Below, one piece after another: positions 25,700 to 34,467 of a stretch of DNA of 35,045 nucleotides (within the stretch, counting starts at the first letter, position 1; the number at the start of each line of letters is the position of its first letter). The stretch comes from an uncultured Balneolaceae bacterium (lineage in GTDB: Bacteria > Bacteroidota > Rhodothermia > Balneolales > Balneolaceae). A program made the translations under genes and the position numbers. The notes under the pieces were generated by a model that did no database searches, was not told the DNA's origin, and saw nothing but the letters and a program-made list of their open reading frames with translations. The stretch is from the NCBI GenBank assembly GCA_913057825.1, contig CAJXOW010000036.1, forward strand, positions 1-35,045, read 5' to 3'.

Positions 25700-26692
25700 T
25701 TATTCAATGGTTTTAAGGTACTCGACTATAGATTGAATGTCTGCCTCACTCATGCCCCCTGATACATTCGGCATAACAGGTTGATAGCCCTGCACGATTT
25801 TAGCGCCCGGATTGGTGATCGATTCTTTTAAGTAAGCTTCGTCGGCCGTTACGGTTTCGCCATTATCCAGGGTCACCTCATGTTCATAAAGGCCTTTAAG
25901 CGAAGGGCCAACTCCTTTTGTCCCATCAAGTGAGTGACAAGAACCGCAGGCGTTTTGAGCAAACAGCTTTTTGCCTCGCTCGACCGAAACTTCGGCCGGT
26001 GCCTTTTCCTGCTTGGCTTTTTTAGCTTCTGCTGCTTGCTGTTGTTCCTTGTAAGCCGACATCAGACTGTCGGTGGATACCTGCATTTGAGCCACTTCTT
26101 CTTTGCTTGCATATTGACTGCGTTGCAGGGCTCTCACATATGCTACGATAGCCCACCGGTCACGTACCGAAATCTGGGTCGCATAGCTGGGCATATTCCG
26201 TACGCCATCTGCAATTGAGCTGTAAATTTGTCCATCCGGCATATCACGCAGCCGCTCCGTATGATATGAGGGAGCGGGAACATAGTTGTAGTCGCCTTCC
26301 ATAATAATGCCTTTTCCCGCACCGACCTTACCGTGGCAAACCTGACAGTATACTTCATATTGATCTTTCCCCCGGTAAATAAAAGACTTGGTGAGGTCCA
26401 TGGGATTTTCGGCTACATAGCTGCTGTCTTCATTTAAACCCCGGTAATAAGCACTGTTTAACTTCAATTTGCCCCGGGCCACGGTTCCATCCACCGGTTG
26501 ACGCATAGCGCGATTGTTAGCGTAAAAAGGGTTCTCCTCCTGGGCTTCGAATCGCCGCTGCTGGTCCATGTTCATCACCGGGTGAATCGGCTGGTGGTTG
26601 AATGGTTGACCACGACAGGAAACAAGAAGCATGGCGATAATCGCCAGGCAGAAGAAAGTATGAGATTTAATAAATTTAATAGCAGCTTGCAT
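25700..26692 (-). CDS. actE: Alternative Complex III subunit ActE, di-heme lipoprotein
   Basis: A 330-residue cytochrome c subunit. The N-terminus is a lipoprotein signal (CLAIIAMLLVSC, with Cys26 as the lipidated residue). Heme site 1 is CQVCH at 116-120, with a likely Met ligand in RNMPSY. After an Ala/Lys/Glu-rich helical linker (about 215-238) comes a second cytochrome c domain with CGSCH at 249-253 and VMPNVSG near the end. ActE of Rhodothermus marinus is described as mono-heme, so this protein has an extra fused cytochrome domain, which could carry electrons on to the oxidase. ATG 26692 is chosen over a TTG two codons upstream (26698). It lies between actD and actF. Confidence 0.9.
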   Translation of the reverse strand: MQAAIKFIKSHTFFCLAIIAMLLVSCRGQPFNHQPIHPVMNMDQQRRFEAQEENPFYANNRAMRQPVDGTVARGKLKLNSAYYRGLNEDSSYVAENPMDLTKSFIYRGKDQYEVYCQVCHGKVGAGKGIIMEGDYNYVPAPSYHTERLRDMPDGQIYSSIADGVRNMPSYATQISVRDRWAIVAYVRALQRSQYASKEEVAQMQVSTDSLMSAYKEQQQAAEAKKAKQEKAPAEVSVERGKKLFAQNACGSCHSLDGTKGVGPSLKGLYEHEVTLDNGETVTADEAYLKESITNPGAKIVQGYQPVMPNVSGGMSEADIQSIVEYLKTIE

Positions 26693-26737
26693 ATTCAAAC
26701 ACTTGTTCAGGTTGCTGTCAATTTGTATAGATGCAAA

Positions 26738-27292
26738 TTAATCATGAATCTCTTCAATATGGGAAGCACCGGCCTCCTCCAGAAGGTCTTTAACCTTTTC
26801 CCGCTCAAAGAGGGCATCATCTGATTCGATGCCAATGAAAAAACCATCATCGGTAACCTTGTCAAAGCGATCCGAATTAAAGAGCGGGTTATGGAATTTG
26901 GGCAATCCGTTAAGATATAACATTCCAAAAGTGGCTCCGAATGCTGAAAGCAATATGGTTAGCTCAAACGTCACGGGAATAAAAGAAGGTATATCTATAT
27001 AGGGCTTCCCACTGATATTCATGGGATAGTCATAGCCCATAGTCCAAATCATGAGGAGCAGGGCGCCGCCGGCTCCTATAAGTCCATGCAAGAATACGAT
27101 CCAACCCAGCGGTGAGTCTTTAAGATTCATGGCTTTTTCCAAGCCGTGAATCGGAAACGGAGTGTAGGCATCGTATTTTTTGTATCCCGACTGTTCAACC
27201 TTGCGCGCCGCGTCCACCAGTTCCTTCGGATTGCGGAATTCCGCAAGGATACCGTGCAGGGAATCGCTATGTGTAGATTGCTGAGATTCCAT
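26738..27292 (-). CDS. actD: Alternative Complex III subunit ActD (DUF3341)
   Basis: A 184-residue DUF3341 protein. The soluble N-terminal part (GILAEFRNPKELVDAARKVEQSGYKKYDAYTPFPIHGLE, quoted as YKKYDAYTPFPIHGLE) is the family hallmark. Two membrane helices follow (about 63-83 and 105-128), and then a soluble end with FDKVTDDGFFIGIES. It is a small membrane subunit of Alternative Complex III that contacts the NrfD-like subunits. It starts 5 bases after the actC stop, which indicates tight co-translation. Confidence 0.94.
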   Translation of the reverse strand: MESQQSTHSDSLHGILAEFRNPKELVDAARKVEQSGYKKYDAYTPFPIHGLEKAMNLKDSPLGWIVFLHGLIGAGGALLLMIWTMGYDYPMNISGKPYIDIPSFIPVTFELTILLSAFGATFGMLYLNGLPKFHNPLFNSDRFDKVTDDGFFIGIESDDALFEREKVKDLLEEAGASHIEEIHD

Positions 27293-27297
27293 ATTGG

Positions 27298-28725
27298 TTA
27301 ATCATTATTTGATTTTAACTCATTATCTCCGCTCTTTCCGTGATCGTTTGATCCATTTTCTTCATAATAATGCGGATCGGCCTGCGGCATCACGGCCTTG
27401 ACTTCTGCAATGGCTATCATGGGGAAAAAGCGCAAGAACAAGAGGAAGAATGTAAAGAATAAACCGAAGGTACCAATGTAAGTCCATATATCTACCCAGG
27501 TAGGGGAGTAATAATCCCAGGAAGAGGGCAGAAAGTCGGTCGACAGCGAAGCGACGGCAATCATGAACCGCTCAAACCACATACCAATATTCACAAGGAT
27601 GGAGATAATAAAGGTGAGTGTCACATTGCGCCGCACGGTCTTGGACCATAAGAAATTCGGGGTTACGACATTACAGAACATCAGGATCCAGAAACCCCAG
27701 TCATAAGGACCGACCACATAAAGCTTAAATATGGCCTGTTCGTATATATATCCGCTGTACCAGGCCGTCCAGCCTTCCATCAGATAAGCAAAAGCTACAA
27801 GGAGACCTGTGGCCATCATCACAATGTTCATTTTTTCCATGATGTCCACATTCATAATATCTTCCAAGCCATAAATCTTCCGGGCGATAATCATCAATGA
27901 AAGTACCATGGCAAAACCCGAGTAAATGGCCCCGGCAACAAAATAGGGAGGGAAAATCGTGCTGTGCCATCCCGGGATAAGAGAAACGGAGAAGTCAAAT
28001 GAAACTACCGTGTGAACGGAAAGTACCAACGGCGTGGCGAGACCGGCCAGGATCATGTATGCCTTCTCATAATTCCACCAGTCTCTGAAACTACCCGTCC
28101 ATCCGAGCGAAAATATTCCGTACGTTATTTTTTGAAGCTTCGAAGTGGCTTTATCCCGCAGGGTGGCAAAGTCGGGAATGAGTCCGACGTACCAGAAAAG
28201 AACGGAAACAGTGAAATAAGTACTTACTGCAAAGACATCCCATAGCAGGGGACTGGTAAAATTGGGCCACATCGCCATCTGGTTGGGAATGGGGAAAACC
28301 CAATATATAAACCAGATACGGCCTACGTGAATAGCGGGAAAGACACCGGCACACATGACGGCAAATATCGTCATGGCCTCGGCGAAACGGTTAATGGCAG
28401 TACGCCAGTCTTGTCGGAATAAAAAGAGAATAGCTGATATCAATGTTCCGGCATGACCGATACCGACCCACCAGACGAAGTTGACAATAGCCCAACCCCA
28501 TCCGGCCGGAACGTTAAGCCCCCAGACGCCCGTACCTTCCCAGAAAAGGTATCCTATGAGAGCCAACATGACTAGAAGAAGTATATTGGCAGCCCCAAAT
28601 GCCACATACCATAGTGGGGGAGTTTTCTGGAGCGGGGTTTCACATATCATGTCAGTGATATCACCGAAATCATGATCCCCCTTCACCAATGCGGGCTTAG
28701 GTACGTATTCGTAAGTGGTACTCAT
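27298..28725 (-). CDS. actC: Alternative Complex III subunit ActC (NrfD-like)
   Basis: A 475-residue NrfD/PsrC family protein with about ten membrane helices, thought to hold the quinol-binding site of Alternative Complex III. Typical stretches are [29 protein letters not shown] (quoted as [18 protein letters not shown]), [21 protein letters not shown] and [23 protein letters not shown] sequence (here [15 protein letters not shown]). The soluble C-terminus is polar ([15 protein letters not shown]). It lies 19 bases after actB and is close-packed with actD. Confidence 0.95.
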   Translation of the reverse strand: MSTTYEYVPKPALVKGDHDFGDITDMICETPLQKTPPLWYVAFGAANILLLVMLALIGYLFWEGTGVWGLNVPAGWGWAIVNFVWWVGIGHAGTLISAILFLFRQDWRTAINRFAEAMTIFAVMCAGVFPAIHVGRIWFIYWVFPIPNQMAMWPNFTSPLLWDVFAVSTYFTVSVLFWYVGLIPDFATLRDKATSKLQKITYGIFSLGWTGSFRDWWNYEKAYMILAGLATPLVLSVHTVVSFDFSVSLIPGWHSTIFPPYFVAGAIYSGFAMVLSLMIIARKIYGLEDIMNVDIMEKMNIVMMATGLLVAFAYLMEGWTAWYSGYIYEQAIFKLYVVGPYDWGFWILMFCNVVTPNFLWSKTVRRNVTLTFIISILVNIGMWFERFMIAVASLSTDFLPSSWDYYSPTWVDIWTYIGTFGLFFTFFLLFLRFFPMIAIAEVKAVMPQADPHYYEENGSNDHGKSGDNELKSNND

Positions 28726-28744
28726 GTGTAGATGGTATTTCTAT

Positions 28745-31700
28745 TTAAGCCAATTCGGGGTTCGGGTTTCTGAGCTTAGCCATGTAAGAGGTCCGCGGAC
28801 GCGTGTTAAGTTCTTCGAGCAACAGATACGTGCGCTCATTCATTTTTTCTTCCGATACTTCGCTGGTTCGGTCTGTCAAATCGCCAAAGGAGATGGCATC
28901 GGTCGGACAAGCCTGTTGGCAGGCAGTTTTGACCATTCCGTCCGGCGGTTTGACCGATCCGGTTTTCTTTTTGGTAATGACTTTGGCTCGGTTAACACGC
29001 TGAACACAGTAAGTGCATTTTTCCATGACACCGCGGAAACGAATCGAAACGTCGGGATTCATCGCCATCTGAACAATCTCGGGGTCAGATCCGGACGTCA
29101 GGAACTCCTGCGTGTAGTTAAAGAAGTTGAAGCGACGAACTTTATACGGACAGTTATTGGAGCAGTAGCGGGTACCGATGCACCGGTTATAGGTCATCTG
29201 GTTCATGCCGTCGTCGCTGTGTGTCGTCGCTGCTACCGGACAAACCTGTTCACAGGGAGCCAATTCGCAATGCATGCAGGGCACCGGTTGGTGATACGCT
29301 TCCGGATTTTCCTCGTCATCGCCTTTGAAGTAGCGGTCCGTGCGAATCCAATGCATTTCACGGCCGCGCTTGACTTCTCGCTTTCCGACCACCGGAATGT
29401 TGTTTTCAGCCTGGCAGGCAATAGTACAAGTTCCACAACCAATGCAGGCATTCAGATCGATCGACATCCCCCACTGAGGTTCATAATCGGGATACTTCTG
29501 CTCGTCAAATAAAGGGATCGCAAATTTCTCGCCCTTCTCCTTGGCGAATTTCTTTCCGGGCAGCTTGGCACCATCGTATGCATTTTCGTAGGAGGCAAAA
29601 TCCGGATTTTCACGATAATTCTGCAGAGTTGTTTCCCGGATCAACGCCCGTCCCTCCATGCTGTGATGATCCTGGGTATTCGCAATAGAATAGGTTTCAT
29701 TCAACTTTTTGACCGAAATGTCGTGACGGACGAGGGGACGATCGGTGGTCCTTGCCGGATATGTATTAAAGCCTGCTTGATTGGCTACGCGACCAAGTTT
29801 GCTGCGACCCTGACCGACGGTAGTAGTAATACTGTTGTCGGCATGACCGGGTTGTTTCCAGACCGGCAGTTTAATCTGAGTGTCACTGGTAGATATTTGG
29901 ATCATATCTTCGTTTTCTACACCCAGTTTTTCGGCTGTTGATGGACTCATCAGGGCCACGTTATCCCAGGTGTTCTTAGTCATGGGGCGCGGTAATTCCT
30001 GGAGCCATCCATTATTGGCGAATCGACCGTCGTAGATGGTGGTACCGGGTCGAACGACCAATTCAAGGCCGCCATTACTATCTTTCAGATTAGCTGTAAA
30101 TTGCTGTGCCTGGGAAGCGAAGTCAGCTGCAAGTCGAACCTGTTGTTCAGGAAAATGTCCTTCGGAGTCAACTCCGTCATGCAGGGCGGTTTTCCATTTC
30201 TTCTCGAAATTGGTTGAGTAAAAACTTCTCCAGGTTTGGCGAACCAGGTCGTGACCTTTCGTCTGTTCCCCACGACCGATAGCAGCAAGAAACTCCAGCT
30301 CACTTTTGCCCGAGTACAGGGGGGCTATAACGGGTTGAATGAGAGTACGTGTTCCGTCGAAAGAGTAACCGTCGCCCCAGGACTCCAGAAAATGGGTTCG
30401 GTTGACATGCCAGTTGACTTCACGAGAGGTCTCGTTGTAATAGTTCGAAAGATGAAGGGTGGCCGAAGTATTATTCAGGGCTTCTTTAAAATCAAGGTCG
30501 GACGATGCTGTGAAAACCGGGTTGGTACCTATTAGAACCGCAGCGTCGAATTGGCCGTTTTGCATCTCATCAACCATTCGAGCGAACTTAGTACGTTGAT
30601 TTTCTTCGTCGATATGCGGTACAGCGTGATAGGTGACCGTTGTTCCGTTATTCTGCAATGCGTAGTTGATGGCAGCGACTGCAGCATGGACTTCCGGCGA
30701 GTGTTCATTTCCCGCCGTTACCAACGATCGACCGCGGCTGCCAAGGAGTTCATCGGTTAATATCTCGATCCATTGATGCTGTGAAAATTCGTTGCTATAC
30801 TGACTGAACGCCTCCAAACCGTCAATTTTACGCGATAACTGAGCAGCCAGGGCATAGGTGAACTTGGGCAATTCACTTGACTTCAGCCGCAGCCGATTAT
30901 CTGCATTGGACCCGGTAAGCGAATAAGTGCTTTCCACCGCATAGAGCCTCGACATATCGCCATCATTGGAGGCTACGGTCCTTCGTTGAGTGTAGCGTCG
31001 CAGATCCTGTACGTTGTTTTTATTGGCAGCGGGATTCATGAAATCATCATCCAGTGACACGATAACGTCACATTGATCAAAATGCCGTACGGTGCGGACT
31101 TTCTGCCCGAAAGCCAGTTTGTTCCCCTCGAGGCGGTTTTCCTCTCCAAACGGTTCGTATGTGACCCATTCGGCCTCGGGAAATTTATCAAGCACTTCTT
31201 CTTTCAGCCGTTGATATGTCGGGGAAGAGTTGGCTTCCGAAATAAAAGCAATACGTTGACTGGTATCTGCAAACTGTTCCTTGCAATATGAAACAAAATC
31301 ATTCCAGGAAGAACGGTTACCCTGTTTGCGAACGTATCGGGATCGGTCGGGATCATAGAGTCCGAGGACTGCTCCCTGTTGATAAGTATTGGTATTTCCA
31401 TGGCTGGCAGGGTGAAGGTCATTCCCTTCGATCTTGGTGGGACGCCCCTCATGTGTTTCGACCAATAAACCGGTCAGACTATCTTTAAAAGGCATTGCCG
31501 AGGCATAGTAGAGCGGTTCGCCCTGAACCAGATCTTCGGGTTGTTTGGTATAGGGAATGATTTTCTGAACAGGTCTTCGACAGGCAGCGAAACCGGCTAA
31601 AGCAATGGAAGCCCCCATCACGCGCAAAAAGCTCCGCCGCGAAACGTCGTCATTCAACTCTGTCGCATTTTCCGGAAACTCGCGCTCCAGGTATTTCTTA

Positions 31701-31768
31701 TACTCCTCGTTCTGAGCCAGCTCGTTCAGGCTCTTCCAGTAATTAGGTTGTTTTTTCTCCGTGCTCAT
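28745..31768 (-). CDS. actB: Alternative Complex III subunit ActB (Fe-S, molybdopterin-like)
   Basis: A 1007-residue periplasmic subunit combining a molybdopterin-oxidoreductase-like part, which binds no Mo cofactor in known Act complexes, with a C-terminal ferredoxin part. A Tat signal is clear (SRRSFLRVMG at 43-52, then a hydrophobic stretch), with Cys63 in GFAAC as a possible lipidation site. From about residue 770 there are cysteine groups for several Fe-S clusters: CIGCGTCTIAC, CMHCELAPCEQVC, CIGTRYCSNNC, CTYC and CQQAC followed by a proline. The family passes electrons from quinol toward the cytochrome subunits. It follows actA by 61 bases. Length and domain order are normal for ActB, so no truncation is suspected. 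Confidence 0.95.
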   Translation of the reverse strand: MSTEKKQPNYWKSLNELAQNEEYKKYLEREFPENATELNDDVSRRSFLRVMGASIALAGFAACRRPVQKIIPYTKQPEDLVQGEPLYYASAMPFKDSLTGLLVETHEGRPTKIEGNDLHPASHGNTNTYQQGAVLGLYDPDRSRYVRKQGNRSSWNDFVSYCKEQFADTSQRIAFISEANSSPTYQRLKEEVLDKFPEAEWVTYEPFGEENRLEGNKLAFGQKVRTVRHFDQCDVIVSLDDDFMNPAANKNNVQDLRRYTQRRTVASNDGDMSRLYAVESTYSLTGSNADNRLRLKSSELPKFTYALAAQLSRKIDGLEAFSQYSNEFSQHQWIEILTDELLGSRGRSLVTAGNEHSPEVHAAVAAINYALQNNGTTVTYHAVPHIDEENQRTKFARMVDEMQNGQFDAAVLIGTNPVFTASSDLDFKEALNNTSATLHLSNYYNETSREVNWHVNRTHFLESWGDGYSFDGTRTLIQPVIAPLYSGKSELEFLAAIGRGEQTKGHDLVRQTWRSFYSTNFEKKWKTALHDGVDSEGHFPEQQVRLAADFASQAQQFTANLKDSNGGLELVVRPGTTIYDGRFANNGWLQELPRPMTKNTWDNVALMSPSTAEKLGVENEDMIQISTSDTQIKLPVWKQPGHADNSITTTVGQGRSKLGRVANQAGFNTYPARTTDRPLVRHDISVKKLNETYSIANTQDHHSMEGRALIRETTLQNYRENPDFASYENAYDGAKLPGKKFAKEKGEKFAIPLFDEQKYPDYEPQWGMSIDLNACIGCGTCTIACQAENNIPVVGKREVKRGREMHWIRTDRYFKGDDEENPEAYHQPVPCMHCELAPCEQVCPVAATTHSDDGMNQMTYNRCIGTRYCSNNCPYKVRRFNFFNYTQEFLTSGSDPEIVQMAMNPDVSIRFRGVMEKCTYCVQRVNRAKVITKKKTGSVKPPDGMVKTACQQACPTDAISFGDLTDRTSEVSEEKMNERTYLLLEELNTRPRTSYMAKLRNPNPELA

Positions 31769-31829
31769 GAATTGATGTAATCGTTGATTACGAATTTGCG
31801 GATATCGCCGGAATTAACATGGCCTGTAC

Positions 31830-32474
31830 TTAATAGTGACATCCCTGGCAGTACGTAGGGGGATGAATATTTTGCTTGGTAACCAGACGTTGTCCCATTT
31901 TCTTTTGATTCTTCGGATCATAGCCCATCGTCGTTACTTCACTTACCGGTCGAACATATTGTTCAGGGTTGCGATGGCAGTCGAGACACCAGCTCATGCT
32001 GAGCGGTTCGGTCTGTCGAACGACCTCCATTTTATCAATCCTACCGTGACAAGACTCGCAGCCTACGCCGACATTTACATGCGCTTTGTGACTGAAATAA
32101 GCATAGTCTGGCAGATTGTGAACGCGCACCCATTCAATGGGCTTTCCCGTATCCCAGCTTTCGCGAACCAGTTTCAGGGAGTCACTTCCCGTTTTAACCT
32201 GGTCATGGCAATTCATGCATGTTTGTGTGGCCGGCACATTGGCCTGTTTTGAATCAAAAGCCTGCGTATGACAATACTGACAGTCCATTCCGAGTTTCCC
32301 AACATGTACCTTGTGGCTGTAAGGTACCGGTTGTTCGGGTTTATACCCTACGTCGGTGTATTCCGGAGAAAAGAAATACCAAACGCCAAATACTGCGGCA
32401 TTGAGAATAACGATGATGCCGACCAGTAATCGACGCGGGATCCGATCAACCCATTTTGGAAAAATCTGAGCCAT
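31830..32474 (-). CDS. actA: Alternative Complex III subunit ActA, pentaheme cytochrome c
   Basis: A 214-residue cytochrome with one N-terminal membrane anchor (about 16-36) and five CxxCH sites: CQYCH, CMNCH, CESCH, CLDCH and CQGCH, the last at the very C-terminus. This is the expected ActA architecture. It is the first gene of the operon actA-B-C-D-E-F, small membrane protein, ctaE, subunit IV, ctaB. It diverges from the DUF420 gene across a 322-base gap holding a long-range inverted repeat. Confidence 0.95.
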   Translation of the reverse strand: MAQIFPKWVDRIPRRLLVGIIVILNAAVFGVWYFFSPEYTDVGYKPEQPVPYSHKVHVGKLGMDCQYCHTQAFDSKQANVPATQTCMNCHDQVKTGSDSLKLVRESWDTGKPIEWVRVHNLPDYAYFSHKAHVNVGVGCESCHGRIDKMEVVRQTEPLSMSWCLDCHRNPEQYVRPVSEVTTMGYDPKNQKKMGQRLVTKQNIHPPTYCQGCHY

Positions 32475-32796
32475 GTCGCTCGCTAATTATGTTAATTATT
32501 ATAGCGTTTTTCAGGTAAACCCCTTCGTTTGCAGAACGAGGAGAATGTATGCAAAATCTTGGTTTTATTGAACCCTGAAAAACTTAATTATCTTATTTAG
32601 ATTAAATTTAAATTATGAAGGGATGTGGGTTGAGATTATGCTACAACCGATCCATCCATTGTTTTTGACTGCTCAAAACTATAAAATTGCAAGAAGATTT
32701 AACAATATTTTTGAGCTTGAGCGTGACAAATTTCAATTATAGATCGAAATTCATTGGACTGAGTCTCGATTTGGCAAATCATATTAGTTTATTTTT
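32475..32796. other. Divergent actA/DUF420 intergenic region with inverted repeat
   Basis: No gene is supported in these 322 bases. A 10-bp perfect inverted repeat, GTTTTTCAGG (32506-32515) and CCTGAAAAAC (32574-32583), flanks 58 bases that contain a smaller hairpin (TCGTT-TGCAG-AACGA, about 32525-32539). This lies 32 bases before the actA start. The remainder is strongly AT-rich, as expected for two divergent promoters. No clear TAnnTTTG or sigma70 pair could be assigned on either strand. Confidence 0.55.
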
Positions 32797-33234
32797 ATGT
32801 TCTACTATTATCTACCCTTGGTAAATGCGGTGCTGAATTTTATTGCAATGAGTCTCCTGCTGGCAGGATTTTACTGGATTAAACGGGGAAGAATTGACTT
32901 GCATCTTCGTATGATGCTGTCGGCTTTTTTAACGTCGTTGCTGTTTCTAGTGAGTTATCTGACTTTCCATTATCAAGTGGGGTCCGTAGGATTTGAGGGA
33001 AAGGGATGGATTACGTATCCCTACTATTTCATTTTGATTACGCATATAGTGGGGGCAATGGCGATGGTCCCCTTGGTTCCGATAACCCTGTACAGAGCTT
33101 ATCGCAGAAGGTATGCCAGGCATCGAAGTATCGCTCGTTGGACCTGGCCAATCTGGATTTATGTTTCGCTGACAGGCGTGGTCGTCTACCTGTTTATGTT
33201 GTGGACGGGCAGCTATGATAAGCTGATAGCATGA
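32797..33234 (+). CDS. DUF420 membrane protein, CtaM-like oxidase assembly factor
   Basis: A 145-residue protein with four hydrophobic helices (about 4-26, 39-58, 76-97 and 119-138). The start LPLVNAVLNFIAMSLLLAGFYWIKRGRIDLH (quoted as PLVNAVLNFIAMSLLLAGF and RGRIDLH) and SALFLVSYLTFHYQ-like sequence, with His in helices two and three, mark the DUF420 family. In Firmicutes the DUF420 protein CtaM is needed for an active aa3 oxidase. It faces away from the act/cox operon across a shared regulatory gap, which supports the same role here. It ends in a clear terminator. Confidence 0.82.
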   Translation: MFYYYLPLVNAVLNFIAMSLLLAGFYWIKRGRIDLHLRMMLSAFLTSLLFLVSYLTFHYQVGSVGFEGKGWITYPYYFILITHIVGAMAMVPLVPITLYRAYRRRYARHRSIARWTWPIWIYVSLTGVVVYLFMLWTGSYDKLIA

Positions 33235-33246
33235 CCCGGGTTGTGA

Positions 33247-33292
33247 TTAACAGCCGCCGCCGTAGAAGACGACGGCAGTTAATGGCTTTTTT
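33247..33292 (+). terminator. Rho-independent terminator of the DUF420 gene
   Basis: An outer stem TTAAC/GTTAA (33247-33251 with 33278-33282) continues, after one A-A mismatch, as GCCG/CGGC (33253-33256 with 33273-33276) and a few further pairs. Six T follow at 33287-33292. The T-run reaches the stop codon of the convergent UPF0173 gene. Confidence 0.75.
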
Positions 33293-33995
33293 ATTGAATG
33301 AAGTTTTCGCCTGCCTCAGGTATGAGCACTTCGGTATCACAGATTTGCTCAACATCCGATTGGAAGTCTTCCGGTTTACCCGTTAGAACCGGGAAGGTAC
33401 CATAATGAATGGGGACGGCATAGCCGGGATCTATCAAACCGGTCGCATGTGCCGCTTCTTCGGGCCCCATGGTAAAATGGTCTCCCATTGGAACAAAGCA
33501 GATATCAGGATCATAAAGCTGACCATACAGTTCAAGATCAGCAAAAATGTTGGTATCCCCGAGATGATAGAGCGTAATATCGTTTTCAAAATGGATGACT
33601 AATCCACCCGGATCACCGGCATATTCTCCACCGAAAGACGAGCTGTGATTGGCAGAAGTCAGGGTGACATTAAAATCGTCGTATTCTACCGTACCTCCTT
33701 TATTGAAACCAACGGTCTGGTCGTCTGAAACTCCTTTTTTATTAAGAAGACCGGCTAGTTCAACAATACAGGTTACCGTACATCCTGTGCGATTAGCAAT
33801 TTCGACGGTATCCCCGACATGGTCTTCGTGGCCATGTGTCAATAAAATGTGATCAATATTTTCAGGTTTTTTCCATTCTTCGGGCGTGGTGCCATTCTGG
33901 GAAAGAAAAGGGTCGACGAGAATGTTGGTTTCGTTAGGACTGGTTAATTTAAAGGCGGAGTGCCCCAACCAGAAAGCTTCAATTTGTGAATCCAT
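33291..33995 (-). CDS. UPF0173 metal-dependent hydrolase (metallo-beta-lactamase fold)
   Basis: A 234-residue cytosolic protein of the UPF0173 (YtkL-like) family. The metal motif HGHEDH is at 54-59. Further ligands are expected in SANHSSSFGG, YHLGDTN and IHYGTFP. The opening FWLGHSAFKL is also typical of the family. Its substrate is unknown; the fold suggests hydrolysis of a phosphodiester or ester. It is convergent with the DUF420 gene and shares no evident operon. There is no signal peptide. Confidence 0.88.
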   Translation of the reverse strand: MDSQIEAFWLGHSAFKLTSPNETNILVDPFLSQNGTTPEEWKKPENIDHILLTHGHEDHVGDTVEIANRTGCTVTCIVELAGLLNKKGVSDDQTVGFNKGGTVEYDDFNVTLTSANHSSSFGGEYAGDPGGLVIHFENDITLYHLGDTNIFADLELYGQLYDPDICFVPMGDHFTMGPEEAAHATGLIDPGYAVPIHYGTFPVLTGKPEDFQSDVEQICDTEVLIPEAGENFIQ

Positions 33996-34467
33996 GACAA
34001 TGAAAATTTTAATTAGAAATTGATACTATTGATTGCGTCACAAAATAAATATCTTAAGTATTCGCTTGATCATAGTTATTGGTTGCTGAAAAACATTTTC
34101 CCGTGCCACTTTGCGAATATTCCTTCTATCAATGCATGCGTCAACTGAATACTGAAATTGAGGGTTATAAGTGAAAGTCCACGTCATATAATAAAATTGA
34201 ATTGCATGAACATCCCCATTATGTTGATCAATTAATAATGGTTGATCAACATTGTATAACATTGTGTCCATCGATTCAGTTTCAAATACAGTACACTTGT
34301 TTGGATTTTGATAATTGAATCAATGGAAAGATGGGATACTCGCTTATTTTTAACTTGCTGCGAATAGTGTAAAGAAAAGTTGGGATAATTGGATGGAAGG
34401 AGGTTAAGACTGGTTGGAAAAGGCTACGAAATTGAACAATAATCATTCAAAATGGAAGGAGCGTTAC
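33996..34467. other. 472-bp AT-rich intergenic region
   Basis: No gene is supported. A minus-strand 77-codon frame (34038-34271) is AT-rich, has no recognisable domain and runs through the inverted repeat at 34221-34252, so it is probably chance. Besides that repeat, the region contains short AT-rich stretches that may be promoters for the flanking divergent genes, and a strong Shine-Dalgarno site (GGAAGGAG, 34454-34461) for the next gene. Confidence 0.5.
34221..34252. repeat. 11-bp perfect inverted repeat, operator-like
   Basis: ATGTTGATCAA (34221-34231) and TTGATCAACAT (34242-34252) are perfect inverted copies separated by 10 bases. Each arm also contains the 8-bp palindrome TTGATCAA. The two palindromes have centres about 20 bases apart, close to two helical turns. 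This is typical of paired regulator sites. It lies in the gap between the divergent UPF0173 and YciO-type genes. No T-run follows, so a terminator is unlikely. Confidence 0.6.

Noticed and set aside
28715..29512. 265-codon plus-strand frame opposite actB
   Set aside because: It runs antisense through the Fe-S cysteine region of ActB and has no family features of its own.
34038..34271. 77-codon minus-strand frame in the 33996-34467 gap
   Set aside because: It is AT-rich, has no domain or ribosome site, and overlaps the palindromic repeat. Chance is more likely.
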